The translations under genes were made by a program, and so were the position numbers. A stretch of DNA of 64,000 nt from Rhabditoides inermis (taxonomy: Eukaryota; Nematoda; Chromadorea; Rhabditida; Rhabditidae), in NCBI GenBank assembly GCA_963966185.1, contig CAWZYM010000140.1:186001-250000 (forward strand). Direction: 5' to 3'. The notes under the pieces were generated by a model. The model saw only the letters and a list, made by a program, of their open reading frames with translations, had not been told where the DNA came from and made no database searches. Below are positions 14,601 to 27,800 of the stretch, piece by piece. The number at the start of each line of letters is the position of its first letter. Within the stretch, counting starts at the first letter, position 1.

Positions 14601-17600
14601 GTCCTTGGTAGGGAAAAGGAAAGTCGTACTATATCGTGACAAGCCTCTGGAATGTTGTCGTGCAGGTTTTGCCAATTTTCCTTGTCCTTGTTAGAAGCCA
14701 CGAGTGTTGCAACATATGAGAACAAACCTATGAAGTGTTGTAGTGCAGGTTTTGCCAACTTTTCTTGTAATTGGTAGGGGTAAGGAAAGTCGTATTATAT
14801 CGTGACAAGTCTCTGGAGTGTTGTCGTGCAGGTTTTGCAAGTTTTCCTCTCCCTAGGCAGTGACCACAAGTGTTTTAATGTACTGGAACAAACGTCTTGA
14901 GTGTTGTCGTGCAGGTTTTGCCAATTTTCCGTGTCCTTGTTAGGGGAAAGGAAAGTCGTATTATTTTGTGACAAGCCTCTGGAGTGTTGTCGTGCAGGTT
15001 TTGCCAATTTTCCTTGTCCTTGGTAGAGGAAAGGAAAGTCGTATTTTATTGTGACAAGCCTCTGGAATGTTGTCAGGCAGGTTTTGCCAATTTTCCTTGT
15101 CCTTGCTAGGAGCCACGAGTGTTGCAATATATGAATATATGAGAACAAACCTCTGAAGTGTTGTAGTGCAGGTTTTGCTAATTTTCGTTTCCTTTGTCCT
15201 TGAATGGGACCACCAAAACTTTATTGTATTGGGACAAATGCCTGAGGTGTTGTAGTGCAGGTTTTGCCAATTTTACTGGTCCTTGTTAGGAGCCACGAGT
15301 GTTGCAATATATGAGAACAAACCTATGAAGTGTTGTAGTGCAGGTTTTGCCAACTTTCCTTGTGATTGGTAGGGGTAAGGAAAGTCGTATTATATCGTGA
15401 CAAGTCTCTGGAGTGTTGTCGTGAAGGTTTTGCAAGTTTTCCTCTCCCTAGGCAGGGGCCACAAGTGTTTTATTGTATTGGAACAAACGTCTTGAGTGTT
15501 GTCGTGCATGTTTTGCCGTTTTACCTTGTCCTTGGTTGGAACCACGAGTGTTGCAATATATGAGAACAAACATCTGCAGTGTTGTAGTGCAGGTTCTGCC
15601 AACTTTCCCAGTCCTTGGTAGGAGTCACGAGTGTTGCAATATATGAGAACAAACCTCTGAAGTGTTGTAGTGCAGGTTTTGCCAACTTTCCTTGTCCTTG
15701 GTAAGGGAACGGACAGTCGTATTATATCGTGACAAGCCTCTGGAGTGTTGTCGTGCAGGTTTTGCTAATTTTCCTTGTCCTTGGTAGGGAAAAGGAAAGT
15801 CGTATTATATCGTGACAAGCCTCTGGACAGTTGCCGTGCAGGTTTTGCCAATTTTCCTTGTCCTTGTCAGGAGCCACGAGTGTTGCAATATATGAATATA
15901 TGAGAACCAACCTCTGAAGTGTTGTAGTGCAGGTTTTGCTAATTTTCGTTTCCTTTGTCCTTGAAAAGGACCACGAATACTTTATTGTATTGGGACAAAT
16001 TTCTGAGGTGTTGTAGTGCAGGTTTTGCCAATTTTCCTTGTCCTTGGTAGGAGCCACGAGTGTAGCAATATATTAGAACAAACCTATGAAGTGTTGTAGT
16101 GCAGGTTTTGCCAACTTTCCTCGTCCTTGGTAAGGGAAAGGAAAGTCGTATTATATCGTGGCAAGCCTCTGGAGTGTTGTCGTGCAGGTTTTGCCAATTT
16201 TCCTTGTCCTTGGTAGAGAAAAGGAAAGTCGTATTATATCGTGACAAGCCTCTGGACAGTTGTCGTGCAGGTTTTGCCAATTTTCCTTGTCCTTGTTAGG
16301 AGCCACGAGTGTTGCAATATATAAGAACAAACCTCTGGAGTGTTGTCGTGCAGGTTTTACCAATTTTCCTTGTCCTTGGTAGGGAAAAGGAAAGTCGTAT
16401 TATATCGTGACAAGCCTCTGGAATGTTGTCGTGCAGGTTTTGCCAATTTTCCTTGTCCTTGTTGGAAGCCACGAGTGTTGCAACATATGAGAACAAACCT
16501 ATGAAGTGTTGTAGTGCAGGTTTTGCCAACTTTTCTTGTAATTGGTAGAGGTAAGGTGAATCGTATTAAATCGTGACAAGTCTCTGGAGTGTTGTCGTGC
16601 AGGTTTTGCAAGTTTTCCTCTCCCTAGGCAGTGGCCACAAGTGTTTTAATGTATTGGAACAAACGTCTTGAGTGTTGTCGTGCAGGTTTTGCCAATTTTC
16701 CTTGTCCTTGGTAGGGGAAAGGAAAGTCGTATTTTATTGTGACAAGCCTCTGGAATGTTGTCAGGCAGGTTTTGCCAATTTTCCTTGTCCTTGCTAGGAG
16801 CCACGAGTGTTGCATTATATGAATATATGAGAACAAACCTCTGAAGTGTTGTAGTGCAGGTTTTGCTAATTTTCGTTTTCTTTGTCCTTGAATGGGACCA
16901 CCAAAACTTTATTGTATTGGGACAAATTTCTGAGGTGTTGTAGTGCAGGTTTTGCCAATTTTACTTGTCCTTGTTATGTAGGAGCCACGAGTGTTGCAAT
17001 ATTTGAATAAATGAGAACAAACCTCTGAAGTGTTGTAGTGCAGGTTTTGCTAATTTTCGTTTCCTTTGTCCTTGAATGGGACCACCAATACTTTATTGTA
17101 TTGGGACCAATTTCTGAGGTGCTGTAGTGCAGGTTTTGCCAATTTTACTTGTCCTTGTTAGGAACCACGAGTGTTGCAATATATGAGAACAAACCTATGA
17201 AGTGTTGTAGTGCAGGTTTTGCCAACTTTCCTTGTCCTTGGTAAGGGAACGGACAGTCGTAAAATATCGTGACAAGCCTCTGGAGTGTTGTCGTGCAGGT
17301 TTTGCCAATTTTCCTTGTCCTTGGTAGGGGAAAGGAAAGTCGTGTTATATCGTGACAAGCCTCTGGACAGTTGTCGTGCAGGTTTTGCCAATTTTCCTTG
17401 TCCTTGTCAGGAGCCACGAGTGTTGCAATATATAAGAACAAACCTCTGGAGTGTTGTCGTGCAGGTTTTGCCAATTTTCCTTGTCCTTGGTAGGGAAAAG
17501 GAAAGTCGTACTATATCGTGACAAGCCTCTGGAATGTTGTCGTGCAGGTTTTGCCAATTTTCCTTGTCCTTGTTAGAAGCCACGAGTGTTGCAACATATG

Positions 17601-19677
17601 AGAACAAACCTATGAAGTGTTGTAGTGCAGGTTTTGCCAACTTTTCTTGTAATTGGTAGGGGTAAGGAAAGTCGTATTATATCGTGACAAGTCTCTGGAG
17701 TGTTGTCGTGCAGGTTTTGCAAGTTTTCCTCTCCCTAGGCAGTGACCACAAGTGTTTTAATGTACTGGAACAAACGTCTTGAGTGTTGTCGTGCAGGTTT
17801 TGCCAATTTTCCGTGTCCTTGTTAGGGGAAAGGAAAGTCGTATTATTTTGTGACAAGCCTCTTGAGTGTTGTCGTGCAGGTTTTGCCAATTTTCCTTGTC
17901 CTTGGTAGAGGAAAGGAAAGTCGTATTTTATTGTGACAAGCCTCTGGAATGTTGTCAGGCAGGTTTTGCCAATTTTCCTTGTCCTTGCTAGGAGCCACGA
18001 GTGTTGCAATATATGAATATATGAGAACAAACCTCTGAAGTGTTGTAGTGCAGGTTTTGCTAATTTTCGTTTCCTTTGTCCTTGAATGGAACCACCAAAA
18101 CTTTAGTGTATTGGGACAAATTTCTGAGGTGTTGTAGTGCAGGTTTTGCCAATTTTACTTGTCCTTGTTAGGAGCCACGAGTGTTGCAATATATGAGAAC
18201 AAACCTATGAAGTGTTGTAGTGCAGGTTTTGCCAACTTTCCTTGTGATTGGTAGGGGTAAGGAAAGTCGTATTATATCGTGACAAGTCTCTGGAGTGTTG
18301 TCGTGAAGGTTTTGCAAGTTTTCCTCTCCCTAGGCAGGGGCCACAAGTGTTTTACTGTATTGGAACAAACGTCTTGAGTGTTGTCGTGCAGGTTTTGCCG
18401 TTTTACCTTGTCCTTGGTTGGAACCACGAGTGTTGCAATATATGAGAACAAACATCTGCAGTGTTGTAGTGCAGGTTCTGCCAACTTTCCCAGTCCTTGG
18501 TAGGAGTCACGAGTGTTGCAATATATGAGAACAAACCTCTGAAGTGTTGTAGTGCAGGTTTTGCCAACTTTCCTTGTCCTTGGTAAGGGAACGGACAGTC
18601 GTATTATATCGTGACAAGCCTCTGGAGTGTTGTCGTGCAGGTTTTGCCAATTTTCCTTGTCCTTGGTAGGGAAAAGGAAAGTCGTATTATATCGTGACAA
18701 GCCTCTGGACAGTTGCCAGTGCAGGTTTTGCCAATTTTCCTTGTCCTTGGTAGGAGCCACGAGTGTAGCAATATATTAGAACAAACCTAAGAAGTGTTGT
18801 AGTGCAGGTTTTGCCAACTTTCCTTGTCCTTGGTAAGGGAAAGGAAAGTCGTATTATATCGTGGCAAGCCTCTGGAGTGTTGTCGTGCAGGTTTTGCCAA
18901 TTTTCCTTGTCCTTGGTAGAGAAAAGGAAAGTCGTATTATATCGTGACAAGCCTCTGGACAGTTGTCGTGCAGGTTTTGCCAATTTTCCTTGTCCTTATT
19001 AGGAGCCACGAGTGTTGCAATATATAAGAACAAACTTCTGGAGTGTTGTCGTGCAGGTTTTGCCAATTTTCCTTGTCCTTGGTAGGGAAAAGGAAAGTCG
19101 TATTATATCGTGACAAGCCTCTGGAATGTTGTCGTGCAGGTTTTGCCAATTTTCCTTGTCCTTGTTGGAAGCCACGAGTGTTGCAACATATGAGAACAAA
19201 CCTATGAAGTGTTGTAGTGCAGGTTTTGCCAACTTTTCTTGTAATTGGTAGGGGTAAGGTAAATCGTATTATATCGTGACAAGTCTCTGGAGTGTAGTCG
19301 TGCAGGTTTTGCAAGTTTTCCTCTCCCTAGGCAGTGGCCACAAGTGTTTTAATGTATTGGAACAAACGTCTTGAGTGTTGTCGTGCAGGTTTTGCCAATT
19401 TTTCTTGTCCTTGGTAGGGGAAAGGAAAGTCGTATTTTTGTGACAAGCCTCTGGAATGTTGTCAGGCAGGTTTTGCCAATTTTCCTTGTCCTTGCTAGGA
19501 GCCACGAGTGTTGCAATATATGAATATATGAGAACAAACCTCTGAAGTTTTGTAGTGCAGGTTTTGCTAATTTTCGTTTCCTTTGTCCTTGAATGGGACC
19601 ACCAAAACTTTTTTGTATTGGGACAAATTTCTGAGGTGTTGTAGTGCAGGTTTTGCCAATTTTACTTGTCCTTGTTA
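5670..19677. repeat. Satellite A array, second segment with nested higher-order repeats
   Basis: Continuation of the roughly 83-bp satellite for 14 kb with no other insertion. Repeated landmarks give higher-order periods. A 1,541-bp block at 9,423-11,197 repeats once (9,423 to 10,964 and 9,484 to 11,025). A 6,873-bp shift links 7,295-9,960 with 14,168-16,830. A 6,428-bp shift links the start of the window with 6,440-8,400. The stretch from 17,677 to the array's second transposon matches 1,494 onward at a shift of 16,183 bp. The mixture of shifts indicates repeated unequal exchange or amplification of different block sizes. No genes were found. Confidence 0.95.
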
Positions 19678-21855
19678 CAGTACAGCTCGAGTTAGGTGAT
19701 CTCTGTCCATGGACGTCCATGGACGTCCGGGATTTTGGTGGACGTTTCTGGTGTCTCTCTCTTTACACACTCTCTCGCGTTCTCATCGCCTCCTCCCCAC
19801 AGGCAATTTATGGTCCCTGTTTGAAGGGAATGTGGGCAGTGGGAGAACTGACTTTTCGAAATGACTTTTTCATGAAACCAAACCATTACCATCAATTATG
19901 TTTTGTTCTGAGCATCTCGAATATACCATATTTCATAGTGCTCCGATGAAATGCATTACTTACTGACTTTCAGTACTGACTTCCATTTTTACGTGAGTAT
20001 TCAAAACATAATCTATGAGAGACATATGTAATATTGTTTGCATTGTTTGTCTTAGTCTACATGCGGTTTGTTGTGACTGATTTTCATCATTCTGAATTCC
20101 AATATAATTGGTCCCCCGATAAGACAAGGTCCCGTTGTTGCATCCATCCACTCTCATTTGGGCGTCCATGTACGGTGTGGACGAGTCTGGTGCCTCTACT
20201 CTATACACACTCTCTCGCTTTCCTCTCGCGACGCGCATCGCACAGGGCTATTCTGCTGATGGCGGTACAATCGTACGCGACTGCTTGTGTGAAGTCTGAA
20301 ACGTCACTCGACTTTCTAGAAGCTGAAAATTAATGAATATAAATATTATATTTATCTGTCTCTTGTAACCGACATCAAGAATATACCATGGTTCATAGGG
20401 CTCCGATGAAATTCACTACTTGAGAAGAGCCTCATAGTCAGGGTGGCTACAGTTCTGGTCCCAGCTGTCTTCGACATCAACACACCGGTGTGAGGGGGAG
20501 ACATGGCGTGGTGGTCGTATGCCAAGAATGACAAGTCTGACAAGCGATTGCAACTCATCGGTGTTCGAGAAACCAGCTACAATTTTATTTGCATCGTTTC
20601 TGTCTCCTCCAGATGAGCAAAATGATGTCCTATTTTTGTAATTTCGACCATTTTGAACATATCCAGGTAGTGCCACCCGTGCTAATTTCCAGTAGAACTT
20701 GAGTGATTGCGCAAATCCTTACTCGACTCACTCATTTATGACCCTTCCCCACCGGCAAACGGTCGTGGCAGACTGCTAAACCATGCCTCCTCTCGCTCCG
20801 CCCCTATCCTACCGTGTTTTTTTTTGTGTTTGAGAAATCAGCTGTGATTGTCCGTGTACCGGCTTTCTCTCATCGAGACGAGTAACATGACGTCTTTCAA
20901 TTTTGATTTGGACTATTTTGAACAAATACAGATATCGCCACCCGGGCTAATTTCCAGATCAACTTGAGTGATGGTGCATTTCCACCATCGACTCTTTCTT
21001 TTTTGGCCCCTCCCCTAGCGAGAGAGAGCGTGATATGGAGGGCGCCAGACACGTAAGACAGCTGGGACCAGAACTGTAGCCACCCTGACTATGAGGCTCT
21101 AAGTACTCAAATAGTGAATTTCATCGGAGCCCTATGAACCATGGTATATTCTTGATGTCGGTTACAAGAAACAGATAAATACAATACGTATATTTTTCAA
21201 TTATTTTCAGTTTCTAGAAAGTCGAGTGACGTTTCAGACTTCACACAAGCAGTCGCGTCCGACTGTACCGCCATCGGCAGAATAGCCCTGTGCGATGCGC
21301 GTCGCGAGAGGAAAGCGAGAGAGTGTGTATAGAGTAGAGGCACCAGACACGTCCACACCGTACATGGACGCCCAAATGAGAGTGGATGGATGCAACAACG
21401 GGACCTTGTCTTATCGTGGGACCAATTATATTGGAATTCAAAATGATGAAAATCAGTCACAACAAACCGCATGTAGACTAAGACAAACAATGCAAACAAT
21501 ATTACATATGTCTCTCATAGATTATGTTTTAAGTACTCACGTAAAAATGGAAGTCAGTACTGAAAGTCAGTAAGTAGTGACTTTCATCGGAGCACTATGA
21601 AATATGGTATATTCGAGATGCTCTGAACAAAACATAATTGATAGTAATGGTTTCGTTTCATGAAAAGTTCATTTCAAAAAGTCAGTTCTCTCACTGCCCA
21701 CATTCCCTTCAAACAGGGGTCATAAATTGCCTGTGGGGAGGAGGCGATGGGAACGCGAGAGAGTGTGTAAAGAGAGAGACACCAGAAACGTCCACCAAAA
21801 TCCCGGACGTTTATGGACGTCCATGGACAGGGATCACCTAATTCGAGCTGTACTG
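19678..21855. mobile_element. Long-TIR non-autonomous Tc1/mariner-type element, copy 2
   Basis: This is the same element as at 3,495-5,669, in the same orientation and interrupting the same satellite monomer at the same TA. Its start is displaced by 16,183 bp and its end by 16,186 bp; the 3-bp difference lies near a T-run around 20,815-20,826. Because insertion site and flanking satellite are shared, this copy arose by duplication of the surrounding array, not by a second transposition. The arms and centre are otherwise almost identical to copy 1. Confidence 0.88.
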
Positions 21856-24800
21856 TAGGAGCCACGAGTGTTGCAATATTTGAATAAATGAGAACAAACC
21901 TCTGAAGTGTTGTAGTGCAGGTTTTGCTAATTTTCGTTTCCTTTGTCCTTGAATGGGACCACCAATACTTTATTGTATTGGGACCAATTTCTGAGGTGCT
22001 GTAGTGCAGGTTTTGCCAAATTTACTTGTCCTTGTTAGGAACCACGAGTGTTGCAATATATGAGAACAAACCTCTGAAGTGTTGTAGTGCAGGTTTTGCC
22101 AACTTTCCTTGTCCTTGGTAAGGGAACGGACAGTCGTAATATATCGTGACAAGCCTCTGGAGTGTTGTCGTGCAGGTTTTGCCAATTTTCCTTGTCCTTG
22201 GTAGGGGAAAGGAAAGTCGTATTATATCATGACAAGCCTCTGGACAGTTGTCGTGCAGGTTTTGCCAATTTTCCTTGTCCTTGTCAGGAGCCACGAGTGT
22301 TGCAATATATGAATATATGAGAACCAACCTCTGAAGTGTTGTAGTGCAGGTTTTGCTAATTTTCGTTTCCTTTGTCCTTGAATAGGACCACGAATACTTT
22401 ATTGTATTGAGACAAATTTCTGAGGTGTTGTAGTGCAGGTTTTGCCAATTTTCCTTGTCCTTGGTAGGAGCCACGAGTGTAGCAATATATTAGAACAAAC
22501 CTATGAAGTGTTGTAGTGCAGGTTTTGCCAACTTTCCTTGTCCTTGGTAAGGGAAAGGAAAGTCGTATTATATCGTGGCAAGCCTCTGGAGTGTTGTCGT
22601 GCAGGTTTTGCCAATTTTCCTTGTCCTTGGTAGAGAAAAGGAAAGTCGTATTATATCGTGACAAGCCTCTGGACAGTTGTCGTGCAGGTTTTGCCAATTT
22701 TCCTTGTCCTTGTTAGGAGCCACGAGTGTTGCAATATATAAGAACAAACCTCTGGAGTGTTGTCGTGCAGGTTTTGCCAATTTTCCTTGTCCTTGGTAGG
22801 GAAAAGGAAAGTCGTACTATATCGTGACAAGCCTCTGGAATGTTGTCGTGCAGGTTTTGGCAATTTTCCTTGTCCTTGTTAGAAGCCACGAGTGTTGCAA
22901 CATATGAGAACAAACCTATGAAGTGTTGTAGTGCAGGTTTTGCTAATTTTCGTTTTCTTTGCCCTCAAATGAGACCATGAATACTTTCTTGTAGTGGGAC
23001 AAATTTCTGAGGTGTTGTAGTGCAGGTTTTGCCAATTTTCTTTGTATTTGGTAGGGACTAGGAAAGTTTTATTATATCGTGACAAGCCTCTGGAATGTTG
23101 TCGTGCAGGTTTTGCCAATTTTCCTTGTCCTTGTTAGGAGCCACGAGTGTTGCAATATATGAACATATGAGAACAAACCTATGAAGTGTTGTAGTGCAGG
23201 TTTTGCTAACTTTCCTTGTCCTTGGTAGGGGAAAGGAAAGTCGTATCATATCGTGACAAGCCTGTGGAATGTTGTCGTGCAGGTTTTGCCAATTTTCCTT
23301 GTCCTTGTTAGGAGCCACGAGTGTTGCAATATATGAATATATGAGAACAAACCTATGAAGTGTTGTAGTGCAGGTTTTGCTAACTTTTCTTGTCCTTGGT
23401 AGGGGAAAGGAAAGTCGTATTATATCGTGACAAGCCTCTGGACAGTTGTCGTGCAGGTTTTGCCAATTTTCCTTGTCCTTGTTAGGAGCCACGAGTGTTG
23501 CAATATTTGAGAACAAACCTATGAAGTGTTGTAGTGCAGGTTTTGCCAACTTTCCTTGTCCTTGGTAAGGAAACGGAGAGTCGTATTATATCGTGACAAG
23601 CCTCTGGAGTGTTGTCGTGCAGGTTTTTCCAATTTTCCTTGTCCTTGGTAGGGGAAAGGAAAGTCGTATTATATCGTGACAAGCCTCTGGACAGTTGTCG
23701 TGCAAGTTTTGCCAATTTTCCTTGTCCTTGTCAGGAGCCACGAGTGTTGCAATATATGAATATATGAGAACAAACCTCTGAAGTGTTGTAGTGCAGGTTT
23801 TGCTAATTTTCGTTTCCTTTGTCCTTGAATAGGACCACGAATACTTTATTGTATTGGGACAAATTTCTGAGGTGTTGTAGTGCAGGTTTTGCCAGCTTTC
23901 CTTGTCCTTGGTAGGAGCCACGAGTGTAGCAATATATTAGAACAAACCTATGAAGTGTTGTAGTGCAGGTTTTGCCAACTTTCCTTGTCCTTGGTAAGGG
24001 AAAGGAAAGTCGTATTATATCGTGACAAGCCTCTGGAGTGTTGTCGTGCAGGTTTTGCCAATTTTCCTTGTCCTTGGTAGGGAAAAGAAAAGTCGTATTA
24101 TATCGTGACAAGCCTCTGGACAGTTGTCGTGCAGGTTTTGCCAATTTTCCTTGTCCTTGTTAGGAGCCACGAGTGTTGCAATATATAAGAACAAACCTCT
24201 GGAGTGTTGTCGTGCAAGTTTTGTCAATTTTCCTGATTCTTGGTAGGAGCCACGAGTGTTGCAATATATGAGAACAAACCTATGAAGTGTTGTAGTGCAG
24301 GTTTTGCCAACTTTGCTTGTCCTTGGTAGAGGAAAGGAAAGTCGTATCATATCGTGACAAGCCTCTGGAATGTTGTCGTGCAGGTTTTGCCAATTTTCCT
24401 TGTCCTTGTTAGGAGCCACGAGTGTTGCAATATTTGAGAACAAACCTATGAAGTGTTGTAGTGCAGGTTTTGCCAACTTTCCTTGTCCTTGGTAAGGAAA
24501 CGGAGAGTCGTATTATATCGTGACAAGCCTCTGGAGTGTTGTCGTGCAGGTTTTTCCAATTTTCCTTGTCCTTGGTAGGGGAAAGGAAAGTCGTATTATA
24601 TCGTGACAAGCCTCTGGACAGTTGTCGTGCAAGTTTTGCCAATTTTCCTTGTCCTTGTCAGGAGCCACGAGTGTTGCAATATATGAATATATGAGAACAA
24701 ACCTCTGAAGTGTTGTAGTGCAGGTTTTGCTAATTTTCGTTTCCTTTGTCCTTGAATAGGACCACGAATACTTTATTGTATTGGGACAAATTTCTGAGGT

Positions 24801-27800
24801 GTTGTAGTGCAGGTTTTGCCAGCTTTCCTTGTCCTTGGTAGGAGCCACGAGTGTAGCAATATATTAGAACAAACCTATGAAGTGTTGTAGTGCAGGTTTT
24901 GCCAACTTTCCTTGTCCTTGGTAAGGGAAAGGAAAGTCGTATTATATCGTGACAAGCCTCTGGAGTGTTGTCGTGCAGGTTTTGCCAATTTTCCTTGTCC
25001 TTGGTAGGGAAAAGAAAAGTCGTATTATATCGTGACAAGCCTCTGGACAGTTGTCGTGCAGGTTTTGCCAATTTTCCTTGTCCTTGTCAGGAGCCACGAG
25101 TGTTGCAATATTTGAGAACAAACCTATGAAGTGTTGTAGTGCAGGTTTTGCCAATTTTCCTTGTCCGTGTTAGAAGCCACGAGTGTTGCAATATTTGAAT
25201 AAATGAGAACAAACCTCTGAAGTGTTGTAGTGCAGGTTTTGCTAATTTTCGTCTCCTTTGTCCTTGAATGGGACCACCAATACTTTATTGTATTGGGACA
25301 AATTTCTGAGGTGTTGTAGTGCAGGTTTTGCCAATTTTACTTGTCTTTGTTAGGAGCCACGAGTGTTGCAATATATAAGAACAAACCTCTGGAGTGTTGT
25401 AGTGCAGGTTTTGCCAACTTTGCTTGTCCTTGGTAGAGGAAAGGAAAGTCGTATCATATCGTGACAAGCCTCTGGAATGTTGTCGTGCAGGTTTTGCCAA
25501 TTTTCCTTGTCCTTGTTAGAAGCCACGAACGTTGCAACATATGAGAACAAACCTATGAAGTGTTGTAGTGCAGGTTTTGCAAGTTTTCCTCTCCCTAGGC
25601 AGGGGCCACAAGTGTTTTAATGTATTGGAACAAACGTCTTGAGTGTTGTCGTGCAGGTTTTGCCGTTTTACCTTGTCCTTGGTTGGAACCACGAGTGTTG
25701 CAATATATGAGAACAAACATCTGCAGCGTTGTAGTGCAGGTTCTGCCAACTCTCCCAGTCCTTGGTAGAAGTCACGAGTGTTGCAATATATGAGAACAAA
25801 CCTCTGAAGTGTTGTAGTGCAGGTTTTGCCAATTTTCCTTGTCCTTAGTAGGGACCATGAATACTTTATTGTATTGGGACAAGCTTTTGGCGTGTTTTTG
25901 TGCAGGTTTCGCCAATTTTCTCTGTCTTTGGTAGGAGAAAGGAAAGTTGTATTCCAGCGTGACAAGTCTCTGGTGTGTTGTCGAGCAGGTTTTGCCAATT
26001 TTACTTGTCCTTGTTAGGAGCCACGAGTGTTGCAATATATGATAACAAACCTATGAAGTGTTGTAGTGCAGGTTTTGCCAACTTTCCTTGTCCTTGGTAA
26101 GGGAAAGGAATGTCGTATTATATCGTGACAAGCCTCTGGAGTGTTGTCGTGCAGGTTTTGCCAATTTTCCTTGTCCTTGGTAGGGGAAAGGAAAGTCGTA
26201 TTATACTGTGACAAGCCTCTGGACAGTTGTCGTGCAGGTTTTGTCAATTTTCCTTGTCCTTGTCAGGAGCCACGAGTGTTGCAATATATGAATATATGAG
26301 AACAAACCTCTGAAGTGTTGTAGTGCATGTTTTGCTAATTTTCGTTTCCTTTGTCCTTGAATAGGACCACGAATACTTTATTGTATTGGGACAAATTTCT
26401 GAGGTGTTGTAGTGCAGGTTTTGCCAATTTTCCTTGTCCTTGGTAGGAGCCACGAGTGTAGCAATATATTAGAACAAACCTATGAAGTGTTGTAGTGCAG
26501 GTTTTGCCAACTTTTCTTGTCCTTAATAAGGGAAAGGAAAGTCGTATTATATCGTGACAAGCCTCTGGAGTGTTGTCGTGCAGGTTTTGCCAATTTTCCT
26601 TGTCCTTGGTAGGGGAAAGGAAAGTCGTATTATATCGTGACAAGCCTCTGGACAGTTGTCGTGCAGGTTTTGCCAATTTTCCTTGTCCTTGTCAGGAGCC
26701 ACGAGTGTTGCAATATTTGAGAACAAACCTTTGAAGTGTTGTAGTGCAGGTTTTGCCAGTTTTCCTTGTCCTTGTTAGGAGCCACGAGTGTTGCAATATA
26801 TGAGAACAAACCTATGAAGTGTTGTAGTGCAGGTTTTGCCAACTTTTCTTGTGATTGGTAGGGGTAAGGTAAGTCGTATTATATCGTGACAAGTTTCTGG
26901 AGTGTTGTCGTGAAGGTTTTGCAAGTTTTCCTCTCCCTAGGCAGGGGCCACAAGTGTTTTAATGTATTGGAACAAACGTCTTGAGTGTTGTCGTGCAGGT
27001 TTTGCCGTTTTACCTTGTCCTTGGTTGGAACCACGAGTGTTGCAATATATGAGAACAAACATCTGCAGTGTTGTAGTGCAGGTTCTGCCAACTTTCCCAG
27101 TCCTTGGTAGGAGTCACGAGTGTTGCAATATATGAGAACAAACCTCTGAAGTGTTGTAGTGCAGGTTTTGCCAATTTTCCTTGTCCTTGTCAGGAGCCAC
27201 GAGTGTTGCAATATTTGAGAACAAACCTATGAAGTGTTGTAGTGCAGGTTTTGCCAATTTTCCTTGTCCGTGTTAGAAGCCACGAGTGTTGCAATATTTG
27301 AATAAATGAGAACAAACCTCTGAAGTGTTGTAGTGCAGGTTTTGCTAATTTTCGTCTCCTTTGTCCTTGAATGGGACCACCAATACTTTATTGTATTGGG
27401 ACAAATTTCTGAGGTGTTGTAGTGCAGGTTTTGCCAATTTTACTTGTCTTTGTTAGGAGCCACGAGTGTTGCAATATATAAGAACAAACCTCTGGAGTGT
27501 TGTAGTGCAGGTTTTGCCAACTTTGCTTGTCCTTGGTAGAGGAAAGGAAAGTCGTATCATATCGTGACAAGCCTCTGGAATGTTGTCGTGCAGGTTTTGC
27601 CAATTTTCCTTGTCCTTGTTAGAAGCCACGAACGTTGCAACATATGAGAACAAACCTATGAAGTGTTGTAGTGCAGGTTTTGCAAGTTTTCCTCTCCCTA
27701 GGCAGGGGCCACAAGTGTTTTAATGTATTGGAACAAACGTCTTGAGTGTTGTCGTGCAGGTTTTGCCGTTTTACCTTGTCCTTGGTTGGAACCACGAGTG

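Larger units (their letters stand above)
1494..22500. repeat. About 5-kb block duplicated at 16.18-kb spacing inside the satellite
   Basis: The block from about 1,494 to 6,300 recurs at 17,677 to about 22,500. The shift is constant at 16,183 bp up to the transposon centre and 16,186 bp after it. The transposon inside both copies acts as a unique marker proving block duplication. Internal differences are few, so the event is recent relative to monomer divergence. Confidence 0.85.
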
